From Haloechinothrix halophila YIM 93223 (GTDB lineage: Bacteria; Actinomycetota; Actinomycetes; Mycobacteriales; Pseudonocardiaceae): a stretch of DNA of 64,000 bases. The notes under the pieces are model-generated. The model worked only from the letters and a program-made list of their open reading frames with translations. It was not told the DNA's origin and did not search any database. The position numbers were made by a program, and so were the translations under genes. This document shows positions 42,265 to 50,347 of the stretch, in pieces; within the stretch, counting starts at the first letter, position 1, and every line of letters starts with the position of its first letter. The stretch is taken from the NCBI RefSeq assembly GCF_000504245.1, contig NZ_KI632509.1, positions 2,045,723-2,109,722 of the forward strand. The letters are read 5' to 3'.

Positions 42265-43272
42265 CTAATCGACGTCAAGGCCCGCGCGGGAGGCGAGCAG
42301 CCGCCGCAGCGAGGTCAGCCTGCCCGCTGGCGCGACGTCCTCGGCGACGACGGTGTCCAGGGCACAGTCCGGGTCGCTCGGCGCGCCGAGATGACCGCAG
42401 CCAGGCGGGCAGTGCTCGGCAACCTCGGCGAACTCGGTAAACGACGAGACGATGTCGTCCGCCGTGACGTGGGCGAGACCGAACGACCGGATGCCTGGCG
42501 TGTCGATCGCCCAGCCGCCCTGCGGCAGCGGCATCGCGATCGCGGTGACCGAGGTGTGCTTGCCCTTGCCGATAGCGCTGACCTCGCCCGTGAGCAGTTC
42601 CGCGTCCGGGACCAGGCGGTTGACCAGGGTGGACTTGCCGACGCCTGAGTGCCCGACGAGCGCGGTCACGTGCCCGGTGAGCCGGTCGGCCAGCTCGTCG
42701 ACCGGTGCGTCGCGACGGGTGACGATGGCGGGCAGGTCGAGATCGGCGTAGCGGTCGATGATCTCGTCAGGCGAGGCGAGGTCGGCTTTGGTCAGGCACA
42801 GGACCGGCTGCAGTCCGCCGGTGTAGCAGGCGACGAGGCAGCGGTCGATGAACCCGGTGCGGGGCGGCGGGTCGGCCAGCGCGGTCACGATGAGCAACTG
42901 TTCGGCGTTGGCGACGACGACCCGCTCGTACGGGTCGGTGTCGTCGGCGGTGCGGCGGAGCACGCTGCTGCGGTCGGCGACGCGCACGATCCTGGCGAGG
43001 GTGTCCGGGTTACCGCTGGTGTCGCCGACCAGCGAGACGCTGTCTCCGACGACGATCGGTGTGCGGCCGAGCTCGCGTGCGCGCATCGCGGTGACGGTGC
43101 GCTCCGGGTCGCCATCCACGGCGCAGGTCCAGCGGCCCCTGTCCACGGAGGTGACCATCGCGATCACGGCGTCGATGTGCTTGGGCCTGCGTTTGCTGCG
43201 GGGGCGCGAGCCCTTGCCCGGGCGTACCCGGACGTCGGACTCGTCCAGCGTGCGCCAGTCCTTCGCTACCAC
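42265..43272 (-). CDS. rsgA: Ribosome small-subunit GTPase RsgA
   Basis: 335 residues; circularly permuted GTPase acting in late 30S maturation. OB-fold N-terminus (RSKRRPKHIDAVIAMVTSVDRGRWTC), then G4 (CLTKADL) before G1 (GHSGVGKSTLVNRL) and G3 (DTPGIRSFG), and a C-terminal zinc site (CPPGCGHLGAPSDPDCAL). GTG 43272 with AGGGGA upstream gives the family start VVAKDWRTLDESDVRVRPG. Longer open frame beyond it overlaps the divergent SRAP gene. In mycobacteria aroA lies between SRAP and rsgA; here it is absent. Confidence 0.93.
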   Translation of the reverse strand: MVAKDWRTLDESDVRVRPGKGSRPRSKRRPKHIDAVIAMVTSVDRGRWTCAVDGDPERTVTAMRARELGRTPIVVGDSVSLVGDTSGNPDTLARIVRVADRSSVLRRTADDTDPYERVVVANAEQLLIVTALADPPPRTGFIDRCLVACYTGGLQPVLCLTKADLASPDEIIDRYADLDLPAIVTRRDAPVDELADRLTGHVTALVGHSGVGKSTLVNRLVPDAELLTGEVSAIGKGKHTSVTAIAMPLPQGGWAIDTPGIRSFGLAHVTADDIVSSFTEFAEVAEHCPPGCGHLGAPSDPDCALDTVVAEDVAPAGRLTSLRRLLASRAGLDVD

Positions 43273-43365
43273 CGCATCCCCTGCCTTCGGCTTGCCTGGA
43301 ACGTCACCGTCTGAGGCCAAATCGTGCCACGATGAGGGTGCGACTGCGACGAGGAGGGCTGCGAG

Positions 43366-44154
43366 ATGTGCGGGCGTTACGCCACGACGAAGGATCCTGC
43401 GACGCTGGTCAAGGAGTTCGACGCGACCGACGACACCGGTGAGCATAAGCCGACGGCGGACCACAACGTGGCGCCGACCCGCAAGGTGCCGTCCGTCGTG
43501 GCCAGGCATCCGAAGGACGCCGACGGCACCCCGCGGCAGGACGCGCCCGCTGAGCGGCTGCTGCGGGTGATGCGCTGGGGGCTGATCCCGTTCTGGGCGA
43601 AGGATGCCTCGATCGGCAACCGGATGATCAACACTAGGTCGGAGACGGCGGCGAGTAAGCCTGCTTTCCGTCGTGCGCTCAAGCGACACCGCTGTCTGCT
43701 GCCCGCCGACGGCTGGTTCGAGTGGCGCCGTGGTCCGGCGAAGGGGGAGAAGTACCCATACTTCATGACCACGACAGACGGCTCGTCACTCGCGTTCGCC
43801 GGGATCTGGGAGACCTGGCGCGACCCCAAGGCTCCCGATGACGCCCCGCCTGTGGTGAGTTGCTCGGTGTTGACCACGGACGCCGTGGGCAACCTCACCG
43901 ACATCCACGACCGGATGCCGCTGCTGATGCCGCGCGAGCAGTGGTCGCGGTGGCTCGACCCGGATGTCGAGGACGTCTCGGACCTGCTGGACCCGCCATC
44001 GCTGGAGTTCGTGGATCGCCTCGAGCTGCGCCCGGTCTCCGACAAGGTGAATAATGTCCGCAACAACGGACCTGAGCTGCTTGAGCGGGTCGACGGCTCC
44101 ACCGACCTCGATTCGCCAGCGCTGTTCGACAAGGGCACACTCGAAGTTCCATGA
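43366..44154 (+). CDS. SOS response-associated peptidase (SRAP/YedK/HMCES family)
   Basis: 262 residues starting MCGRYA; the catalytic Cys2 is exposed after Met removal and forms the thiazolidine cross-link with abasic sites in single-stranded DNA, shielding them. Other active-site residues are visible: Asn in NTRSETA, Glu in GWFEWRR, and His in IHDRMPLLM. The region WGLIPFWAKDASIGN is typical. GAGGAGG precedes the ATG. It diverges from rsgA and overlaps the next gene by ATGA. Confidence 0.94.
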   Translation: MCGRYATTKDPATLVKEFDATDDTGEHKPTADHNVAPTRKVPSVVARHPKDADGTPRQDAPAERLLRVMRWGLIPFWAKDASIGNRMINTRSETAASKPAFRRALKRHRCLLPADGWFEWRRGPAKGEKYPYFMTTTDGSSLAFAGIWETWRDPKAPDDAPPVVSCSVLTTDAVGNLTDIHDRMPLLMPREQWSRWLDPDVEDVSDLLDPPSLEFVDRLELRPVSDKVNNVRNNGPELLERVDGSTDLDSPALFDKGTLEVP

Positions 44155-44762
44155 CACGCATCGACATCGACACCCCCGTCGGCACCGCGCGCGCTGAGCT
44201 GCACTCCGCCGAGGAAGGCTCGGCCGCCCTGCTACTCGGGCACGGTGCCGGGGGCGGATTCGATGCCAAAGACTTGGTCGCGGTGACGCGTGCCACGCAG
44301 GCGGCCGGAGTGCACGTCGCGCTGGTCGAGCAGCCGTATCGGGTTGCTGGCAGACGGGTGCCCGCACCGGCGAAGCAGCTCGACACGGCGTGGCTCGCCG
44401 TCGCCGACGACCTGGAACGGCGCTGGTTCGACGAGATGCCGATGGTCTTCGGCGGCCGGTCGTCCGGTGCGCGGGTGGCCTGCCGTACCGCAGAGGAAGG
44501 TTCTGCCGTCGCCGTGCTGTGCCTGGCGTTCCCGCTGAGACCGCCGCGTACCCCGCACAAGTCGCGGCAGGCCGAGCTGGACCAGGTGCGCGTGCCGACA
44601 CTCGTCGTCCAGGGCGACGCCGATCCGTTCGGCTGCCCCGAGGCGGGCAAGCACCACGAGATCGCCGTCATCCGGGGCAACCACGCCCTCGACTCCGACC
44701 TCGATGCGCTCACCCGGACGGCCGTGGAATGGCTGGCCCGCGTGTTGCGCCCCCTGGCCTGA
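44151..44762 (+). CDS. Small alpha/beta hydrolase, dienelactone-hydrolase/TEX30-like
   Basis: 203 residues starting in the ATGA overlap with the SRAP gene. Fold landmarks are LLLGHGAGGG (oxyanion loop), a nucleophile elbow FGGRSSGARVAC with Ser, then LVVQGDADPFG (Asp) and VIRGNHALD (His). Length fits compact hydrolases of the KANL3/TEX30 group. Substrate is unknown. A tandem repeat array begins nine bases after the stop. Confidence 0.85.
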   Translation: MTRIDIDTPVGTARAELHSAEEGSAALLLGHGAGGGFDAKDLVAVTRATQAAGVHVALVEQPYRVAGRRVPAPAKQLDTAWLAVADDLERRWFDEMPMVFGGRSSGARVACRTAEEGSAVAVLCLAFPLRPPRTPHKSRQAELDQVRVPTLVVQGDADPFGCPEAGKHHEIAVIRGNHALDSDLDALTRTAVEWLARVLRPLA

Positions 44763-44770
44763 CCCCCGGC

Positions 44771-44833
44771 ATCGTGTCTTGCGCTCCGGACGCCGTGTCC
44801 TGCGCTCCCGACCTCGTGTTCGTACTTCGCCGG
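44771..44833 (+). repeat. Three 21-nt degenerate tandem repeats
   Basis: Units 44771-44791, 44792-44812 and 44813-44833; the first two differ at only a few positions (ATCGTGTCTTGCGCTCCGGA versus GCCGTGTCCTGCGCTCCCGA), the third is diverged (CTCGTGTTCGTACTTCGCCG). Same period and same position relative to a stop codon as the array at 41151. Confidence 0.75.
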
Positions 44834-44937
44834 GCAAATGGTTGCGGGAAACAGACAAGCAAGAACGAATCCGGCGTAAATCGCGCAATATCACCGGTGA
44901 AGTCGGTGAGCCTCGCCGCTCAGTACTCCCCGCGGGC

Positions 44938-45417
44938 CTACCCCGCGATGGGGGCGATCGTGGCCGAGGTGAGGGCGATCAAGTCCTCAGGGGCTAGCTC
45001 GACCTCCAGACCTCGGCGCCCGGCGGAGCAGTAGATCGTCGCACCCGCGTCCGTGGCCGAGACATCGATCACCACGGGGAGCCTGCTGCGGTGACCCAGC
45101 GGCGAGATGCCGCCGAGTACGTACCCCGTCGCCCGCTGCGCGGCCGCCGGATCCGCCATCGTGGCCCGTTTCCCACCAACAGCGGCGGCCAGCGCCTTCA
45201 GGTTCAGCTGGCCGGTCACCGGGACCACACCCACGGTGAGCTTGCCGTCCACGTCGGCGACCAGCGTCTTGAACACTCGCGACGGGTCCAGCCCGAGCGC
45301 GTCGACCGCCTCGAGGCCGTAGGAATCGGCCTTCGGGTCGTGCTGATAGGTGTGCACGGTGTGGCTGATGCCTCGCTTGGTGAGCAGGGTCGTCGCCGGA
45401 GTCTGCTTGCCTGCCAC
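44938..45417 (-). CDS. ybaK: Cys-tRNA(Pro)/aminoacyl-tRNA deacylase YbaK/EbsC
   Basis: 159 residues from GTG 45417; hydrolyses mischarged Cys-tRNA(Pro). YbaK signature: [22 protein letters not shown], conserved [19 protein letters not shown] with the key Lys, and [21 protein letters not shown]. No recognisable ribosome site precedes the GTG, so it may be leaderless. It diverges from sigR; the 24 bases between its start and the SigR -35 box contain a 15-base palindrome. A link between a cysteine-quality-control enzyme and thiol stress is suggestive only. Confidence 0.92.
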   Translation of the reverse strand: MAGKQTPATTLLTKRGISHTVHTYQHDPKADSYGLEAVDALGLDPSRVFKTLVADVDGKLTVGVVPVTGQLNLKALAAAVGGKRATMADPAAAQRATGYVLGGISPLGHRSRLPVVIDVSATDAGATIYCSAGRRGLEVELAPEDLIALTSATIAPIAG

Positions 45418-45440
45418 GAGGAGTGAGACTAGCTCACACT

Positions 45441-45467
45441 GGGAATGCCGGTCGGGACGGACGCGTT
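45441..45467 (+). promoter_or_regulatory. SigR autoregulatory promoter
   Basis: GGGAAT (45441-45446), 18 bases, GTT (45465-45467): a perfect match to the SigR/SigH consensus, in front of the SigR gene itself. If GTT occupies -12 to -10, +1 is 45477, which is the first base of an in-frame GTG. Confidence 0.8.
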
Positions 45468-45638
45468 GCACACGACGTGCCGACTTACACCGCAACCGCA
45501 ACCGTCCGTGACCGGGCTCCGAGCATCCAGCTGACTGGGCAACCGGGCGCGGTCGCCGCATCCCGCGTATCCTCGGCACGGTCGTCGATGTATCCGATCG
45601 TGCGGCAACGGACCGAAACGCAACGGAAAGGGATCGGT

Positions 45639-46244
45639 GTGCCAGAGACCACCGACGCCGAGCAGGCCGAGTTGGTCGAGCGTTTCGAGCGCGAAGCCAT
45701 GCCGCTGCTCGACCAGCTTTACTCGGCCGCGTTGCGGATGACCCGCAAGCCAGCCGACGCCGAGGACCTGGTCCAGGAGACCTACCTCAAGGCTTATGGC
45801 GCCTTTTCCTCGTTCAAGCAAGGCACCAACCTCAAGGCGTGGATGTATCGCATCCTGACCAACACCTACATCAACGGCTATCGCAAGCGGCAGCGGCAGC
45901 CGGTGCAGCAGCCGACCGAGGAGATCAGCGACTGGCAGATCGCGCAGGCGGCCAACCACACGTCGCGCGGCCTGCGGTCGGCCGAGGTCGAGGCGCTGGA
46001 CAAGCTGCCAGACTCCGACGTGAAGGACGCGCTGCAACAGCTCCCAGAGGACTTCCGGCTCGCGGTGTATCTAGCCGACGTCGAGGGGTTCGCGTACAAA
46101 GAGATCGCCGAAATCATGGAGACGCCCATCGGGACCGTGATGTCGCGGCTGCACCGGGGCCGCTCACAGCTGCGTGAGCTGCTGTCGGACGTCGCGACTG
46201 ACCGTGGCTTCATCAGGAAGGGCCAGGAGGTGACGACGCGATGA
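45639..46244 (+). CDS. sigR: ECF sigma factor SigR (SigH), thiol-oxidative stress
   Basis: 201 residues from GTG 45639 with AAAGGGA upstream. Region 2 has [27 protein letters not shown] and [21 protein letters not shown]; region 4 has [26 protein letters not shown] and [11 protein letters not shown]. SigR drives thioredoxin, mycothiol, protease and ribosome-protection genes when RsrA is oxidised. The frame stays open upstream; GTG 45477 at the predicted start site would yield a 255-residue form with 54 extra residues, comparable to the unstable sigma-R-prime of Streptomyces coelicolor. The TGA overlaps rsrA. Confidence 0.94.
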   Translation: MPETTDAEQAELVERFEREAMPLLDQLYSAALRMTRKPADAEDLVQETYLKAYGAFSSFKQGTNLKAWMYRILTNTYINGYRKRQRQPVQQPTEEISDWQIAQAANHTSRGLRSAEVEALDKLPDSDVKDALQQLPEDFRLAVYLADVEGFAYKEIAEIMETPIGTVMSRLHRGRSQLRELLSDVATDRGFIRKGQEVTTR

Positions 46245-46558
46245 CGGGCGAGTGCTCGGAATCCGAAGGCCCCGACTGCACGCAGGTTCTTGCTGAGGTC
46301 TACCTGCTGCTGGACAAGGAATGCACCGACCAGCACGAAGCTGAGCTGCGGCGGCATCTTGAGGACTGCCCGCCGTGCCTCGAGGAGTACGGCATCGGGG
46401 AGCAGATCAAACAGCTGCTGGCTCGCAAGTGCGGTGGCGACCACGCGCCGGACCAGCTGAAAGAGCGCCTACAGGCGACGATCCGCAAGACCGTCGAGGA
46501 GCGTTCGGGCTACTCGGTGTCCGAGTTCTCCGCCGAGGTGCGCGAGGAACAGCGCTGA
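46241..46558 (+). CDS. rsrA: Zinc-binding anti-sigma factor RsrA (RshA)
   Basis: 105 residues, starting in the ATGA overlap with sigR. ZAS motif His39-x3-Cys43-x2-Cys46 (HLEDCPPC) with Cys13 as the fourth partner, equivalent to the zinc site and trigger disulfide of Streptomyces RsrA. Further cysteines 5, 28 and 64. Reduced zinc-bound RsrA holds SigR; disulfide formation releases it. A structured 102-base palindrome follows 12 bases after the stop. Confidence 0.94.
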   Translation: MTGECSESEGPDCTQVLAEVYLLLDKECTDQHEAELRRHLEDCPPCLEEYGIGEQIKQLLARKCGGDHAPDQLKERLQATIRKTVEERSGYSVSEFSAEVREEQR

Positions 46559-46570
46559 CGGGTTGGCCGA

Positions 46571-46672
46571 CGCGCGGGACCTCTCACTTCCTGCCGCTGC
46601 CCCGTTGTCGCCCATGGCTCGCCGATAGGGGTGACGGCAGCGGTGGCGTTCGCCCGTACGAGGTCCCGCGCG
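46571..46672. terminator. 102-base nested palindrome between rsrA and bL37 gene
   Basis: Outer arms of 13 perfect pairs (46571-46583/46660-46672). Inside, 46594-46601 pairs with 46636-46643 and, after a 5-base bulge, 46607-46613 with 46629-46635 (one G-U). It separates convergent genes, so a bidirectional terminator is the simple reading. Size and nesting exceed an ordinary terminator; a structured RNA or repeat element is possible. Confidence 0.6.
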
Positions 46673-46680
46673 GACGTCCG

Positions 46681-46755
46681 CTACGTGTTGGGCTTCTTGC
46701 CGTGGTTCGCGCCCTTCTTCTTGCGGTCGCGACGCTTGCGAGCTCGCTTCGACAT
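46681..46755 (-). CDS. Ribosomal protein bL37 (24 residues)
   Basis: ATG 46755 has AAGGAGA seven bases upstream on the minus strand; stop at 46681. The peptide is almost all Lys/Arg/Gly/Asn (MSKRARKRRDRKKKGANH then GKKPNT), the pattern of the tiny actinobacterial large-subunit protein bL37 first seen in mycobacterial ribosome structures. It is easily missed because of its size and because a longer frame runs upstream. Located opposite rsrA, before pdtaS. Confidence 0.8.
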   Translation of the reverse strand: MSKRARKRRDRKKKGANHGKKPNT

Positions 46756-46882
46756 AGCTGTCTCCTTGCCGGTCGGCTGCTGGTCAGCGGCTACTCGCCG
46801 CTGATCACCATGTGTGCTCTCCCGAGTCTGCCATGCGGGCCGCCGACGCCTGCCACGGAGGCGGGGATGGTTTGATGCCAGC

Positions 46883-48502
46883 ATGAGCACGCTCGCCGAT
46901 TTACTTGCCGAGCACACCAGCCTGTCCGGCGACGCGGCTGACCACCTGCAGACCGTGGTCGCGGAGTGGCAGTTGCTGGCGGACCTGTCGTTCGCGGATT
47001 TCCTGTTGTGGGTGCCGATCGACACTGGCGCCAATGACGCCGATGCGCGTGGCACCACGGGCGGGCATGGGACGGCCGCGAGTGGAGCCACTGGCGGGCA
47101 CGCGATGGGCGCGCATGGCGTCATCGGCGCGCCGGGTAGTGCCGTCGACGACGTCGAGGCGGGCAGCGTCGAGTTCGTCTGCGTGGCTCAGGCGCGCCCG
47201 ACGACCGGCGCGACCGCGCACCCGGAGGATGTCGTCGGCACCACACTGGCCATCGCGGACTACCCGCAGCTGGTGCGTGCGATCCGCGAGGTGCGCATCT
47301 TCCGGGAGGAAGATCCGTACTGGAACCGTGACGTGCCGATCCGTAGGGAGGCCATCCCCGTCTCGTTCGGTGACGAGGTCGTCGCGGTGCTGAGCAGGGA
47401 GACCAACCTCACCCTGCCGAGGGTGCCGAGCTCACTCGAAATCGCCTACCTGGCTGGCGCGTCCGATCTGTGCCAGATGATCGTCGACGGCACTTTCCCG
47501 AACTCTGAGTCGCTCACCGACGTGCACACCAGTCCCAGGGTCGGGGACGGTTTCGTCCGGCTGGATCCGTCCGGCACCGTCGTCTTCGCCAGCCCGAACG
47601 GGCTGTCGGCGTATCACCGGATGGGCTTCGAATCTGAGCTGATCGGCACGCGGCTCGCGCCGCTGACCCGATCGCTGATCGCGGATCCGTTCGACGCCAC
47701 CGAGGTCTCCCACCGCATCCTGGACGCCCTTGAAGGCCGTCCTGGCAGTCGCACCGAGGCGGAGTCGCGGCCCGGCGCCGTGGTGCTGTTCAGGGCGCTT
47801 CCGCTGCGCCCTGCGGGCGTGCCAGCGGGTGCACTGGTGCTCGTCAGGGACGTCACCGAGGTCAAGCGCAGGGACCGCGCGCTGCTGAGCAAGGACGCCA
47901 CGATCCGGGAGATCCACCACAGGGTGAAGAACAATCTGCAGACCGTGGCGGCGCTGCTGCGGCTGCAGTCACGCCGCACCCACAGCGAGGATGCCCGGCA
48001 CGCGCTGGAGGATTCGGTGCGTCGTGTCGCCTCGATCGCGCTGGTGCACGAGCGACTGTCGATGTCGGTCGACGAGCGGGTGGACCTGGATCAGTTGCTG
48101 GACAAGGTGCTGCCGATGCTCAGCGAAGTGACCACAGCGGAGTCGTCGGTCAAGCTGACGCGAGAAGGCAGCTTCGGCAGTGTCGTCGCGGACATCGCGA
48201 CACCGCTGGTGATGGTGCTCGCCGAACTGGTGCAGAACGCCGCCGAGCATGCCTTCGACCCGCGTCAGCCCGGCACCGTCACGATCGGCGCGTCTCGGTC
48301 GGCGCGCTGGCTCGACGTCACGATCTCGGACGACGGCAGGGGGCTGCCCGCTGACTTTTCCCTCGAACGGGCGGACGGGCTCGGGCTGCAGATCGTGCGG
48401 ACGCTCGCCGAGTCGGAGCTGCGGGGGGCGCTGTCGGTGCGCGGCCGTGAGCCACAAGGCACCGTGGCCGCACTGCGAATTCCGCTGGCGCGGCGGCCAT
48501 GA
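46883..48502 (+). CDS. pdtaS: Sensor histidine kinase PdtaS
   Basis: 539 residues from ATG 46883. Soluble kinase: N-terminal GAF-like domain (about 1-190, here with an extra Gly/His/Ala-rich insert GTTGGHGTAASGATGGHAMG), PAS domain (about 215-320), then a HisKA_2/HWE-type box IREIHHRVKNNLQTVAALLRLQ and HATPase_c (ELVQNAAEHAFDP, ISDDGRGLP, GLGLQIVRTL). In mycobacteria PdtaS phosphorylates the ANTAR antiterminator PdtaR. The partner is not encoded next to it here. No membrane helix. Confidence 0.92.
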   Translation: MSTLADLLAEHTSLSGDAADHLQTVVAEWQLLADLSFADFLLWVPIDTGANDADARGTTGGHGTAASGATGGHAMGAHGVIGAPGSAVDDVEAGSVEFVCVAQARPTTGATAHPEDVVGTTLAIADYPQLVRAIREVRIFREEDPYWNRDVPIRREAIPVSFGDEVVAVLSRETNLTLPRVPSSLEIAYLAGASDLCQMIVDGTFPNSESLTDVHTSPRVGDGFVRLDPSGTVVFASPNGLSAYHRMGFESELIGTRLAPLTRSLIADPFDATEVSHRILDALEGRPGSRTEAESRPGAVVLFRALPLRPAGVPAGALVLVRDVTEVKRRDRALLSKDATIREIHHRVKNNLQTVAALLRLQSRRTHSEDARHALEDSVRRVASIALVHERLSMSVDERVDLDQLLDKVLPMLSEVTTAESSVKLTREGSFGSVVADIATPLVMVLAELVQNAAEHAFDPRQPGTVTIGASRSARWLDVTISDDGRGLPADFSLERADGLGLQIVRTLAESELRGALSVRGREPQGTVAALRIPLARRP

Positions 48503-48574
48503 CAGTGCCCTGCATGGTCCGACGCATGCCTGATGAATGGCCCCGCGAATGGGCGTGCGGAAATGCCACTAGAC

Positions 48575-48617
48575 AGCAGAAAAACCGGTAGCCGCCTGTG
48601 CGGTACCGGTTCTCTGC
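48575..48617. terminator. Bidirectional terminator hairpin, pdtaS and whiB1
   Basis: AGCAGA, AACCGGTA and CCGC on the left pair with GCGG, TACCGGTT and TCTGCT on the right with two small bulges (48575-48594/48600-48617). The A-run (GAAAAACC) gives a U-tract for transcription from the whiB1 side. Lies between the convergent gene ends. Confidence 0.7.
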
Positions 48618-48652
48618 TGATTCTTGCGGGAGGCTGTCCGAATGCTTTCGGT

Positions 48653-48904
48653 TCAGGCCGTACGCATGCCAATGTGGGCGCGACGACGCTTGAGCGCACG
48701 CCGCTCGTCCTCGCTCATGCCGCCCCAGACGCCGGCGTCCTGGCCACTGGCAAGTGCCCAGGCCAGGCAGTCGGACGCTACGGTGCAGCGGTGGCACACG
48801 GCCTTCGCCTCGGCTTCCTGCACCAACGCAGGACCACTTGTTCCCACGGGGAAGAACAGTTCAGGGTCCTCGTCTCGGCAGGCCGCGCGGTGGCGCCAGT
48901 CCAT
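48653..48904 (-). CDS. whiB1: WhiB-family iron-sulfur regulator WhiB1
   Basis: 83 residues with cluster cysteines 9, 37, 40 and 46, exactly the spacing of M. tuberculosis WhiB1, then GVWGGMSEDERRALKRRR for sigma/DNA contact. In mycobacteria WhiB1 is essential, NO-responsive and under Crp control. ATG 48904 has GAAGGAG eight bases upstream. The 5' leader contains a GC stem (GGCGCGG/CCGCGCC). A Crp-type palindrome lies about 125 bases upstream. Next to pdtaS, as Rv3219-Rv3220c. Confidence 0.95.
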   Translation of the reverse strand: MDWRHRAACRDEDPELFFPVGTSGPALVQEAEAKAVCHRCTVASDCLAWALASGQDAGVWGGMSEDERRALKRRRAHIGMRTA

Positions 48905-49026
48905 TTCTGTGCTCCTTCATGGCGGCGCGGAAAAGCCCGCGCCATGGTCGTCAATGGCGGTCGTTCTTGGGGTGCTTGTGAATGCTTTCACGAACCGCTG
49001 TCTTCGGCAAGGGGTTTCGCAAGATC

Positions 49027-49042
49027 GGTGAGTCAGCTCACC
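49027..49042. promoter_or_regulatory. Crp-type binding site upstream of whiB1
   Basis: GGTGAGTCAGCTCACC is a perfect 6-4-6 palindrome containing GTGA-N6-TCAC, the Crp/CAP core. It lies 123-138 bases before the whiB1 ATG. M. tuberculosis whiB1 is a known Crp (Rv3676) target, which supports the assignment. Confidence 0.6.
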
Positions 49043-49190
49043 TCGTGGGTCTATGCCTCTGACCTGCGGATTCCAGTGGAAAATGAACTTGTCTCGGGCG
49101 ACGCCTTGCGGTGAACGGCCATCACTGAGCGACGAGTGGTACTCCGCACTTTGCCCGTGCTGATCAAGCTGGGTGGTGCGGTTCCTACGC

Positions 49191-50117
49191 TCACACGACG
49201 ACGGTTAGCGCGTCGGCGACGCTTCGGAACTCGACGCTGGTCCGTTCCCCGACCAGGTCACCATCAACCTGTAAGTTTACCGGCTTTTCCGAGGTCACGC
49301 TGACCGAGCGAACGTCGTCCCGCTGCACGAGCCGCTTGCCGGGTTTGCAGCCTGCCGCGCTCAACGCGCGCCGCAGGTAACCGAGCACGCTGATGATGTC
49401 GAGACTGCGAGGCGCGAAGACGCCGATTCCCGTTTCGAAGGAGCACCCTGGGTTGAGCCGGATCGGCCGGGACCCGAGGTAGGACCACGGGTCGGCGTTG
49501 GAGAGGAACGCGCTGCGCACGGTGGCCGGTTCCTCGTTGTCGACCGTGAGCGTGAGTTCGGGCCTGCTGTGCGCGGGCCAGAAGTAGGACCGCACGGCGA
49601 CCCTGGTGTAGAGGCCGGGGCCGGCTTCCTTGCCCCTGATTCGGTCAACGCCTGCTATCACGTCGGCGTCCCAGCCCATGCCCGCGCTGAATGTGAACCA
49701 CCGGTCGTCGGCCGCGCCAAGCCCGATGCGGCGGCTGCGCTCCAGCATGAGCGCCTCGAGCAGCACGTGGGTGGCCTCGACAGGATCGGGTGGATATCCG
49801 ACGGCGCGGGCGAAGACGTTCGCCGACCCGCCGGGCACGACCGCCAGCATCGGCAGGTCCGCGAACGACACGCGATCGCTGTCGGCTGCGGGCAGCATGC
49901 CGTTGACGACCTCGTTCACGGTGCCGTCGCCACCGTGCGCCACGACGAGATCGAGCCCCTCGGCACGGGCAGCGGCCCCGATCTCGGCGGCATGCCCGCG
50001 ATGGGTCGTCTCGACCACGTCGAGCTTGACCTCGCTGGCCAAGGCGTGGGCGAGGACGTCCCGCCCACCAGGCGTTGTCGCTGTCGCCTGCGGGTTCACG
50101 ACAAGAACTGCGCGCAT
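49191..50117 (-). CDS. Diacylglycerol/lipid kinase family protein (Rv3218-like)
   Basis: 308 residues. DAGK catalytic domain: VVNPQATATT at the start, HGGDGTVNEVVNGM (nucleotide-binding GGDGT), VVPGGSANVFARAVG, and the second lobe FTFSAGMGWDADVIAG to NLQVDGDLVG. Homologues phosphorylate diacylglycerol or sphingoid/phosphatidylinositol-type lipids; the substrate here is not defined. Upstream of whiB1 on the same strand, as in mycobacteria. ATG 50117 with no long upstream extension. Confidence 0.88.
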   Translation of the reverse strand: MRAVLVVNPQATATTPGGRDVLAHALASEVKLDVVETTHRGHAAEIGAAARAEGLDLVVAHGGDGTVNEVVNGMLPAADSDRVSFADLPMLAVVPGGSANVFARAVGYPPDPVEATHVLLEALMLERSRRIGLGAADDRWFTFSAGMGWDADVIAGVDRIRGKEAGPGLYTRVAVRSYFWPAHSRPELTLTVDNEEPATVRSAFLSNADPWSYLGSRPIRLNPGCSFETGIGVFAPRSLDIISVLGYLRRALSAAGCKPGKRLVQRDDVRSVSVTSEKPVNLQVDGDLVGERTSVEFRSVADALTVVV

Positions 50118-50347
50118 ACCCGCAGAGTACGGCTCCCTACTCCGGTCGTGTTCACCTCCACCTGATCCCGCTGCTCGGGATCTGTCCGCGTCGGCGACAA
50201 GTGCACCCCGGCGACCGCCGGCTCATCGTTGACGACACCACGATCATCGTAGGTTGGCGCCGGTGGGGAAACGTCCGAGTGGGTGGCGCTACCATCGATG
50301 TCGCTTACGCTCAGTATCCACAGGGGTCGCAGTGGCAGTGCGGCCAG

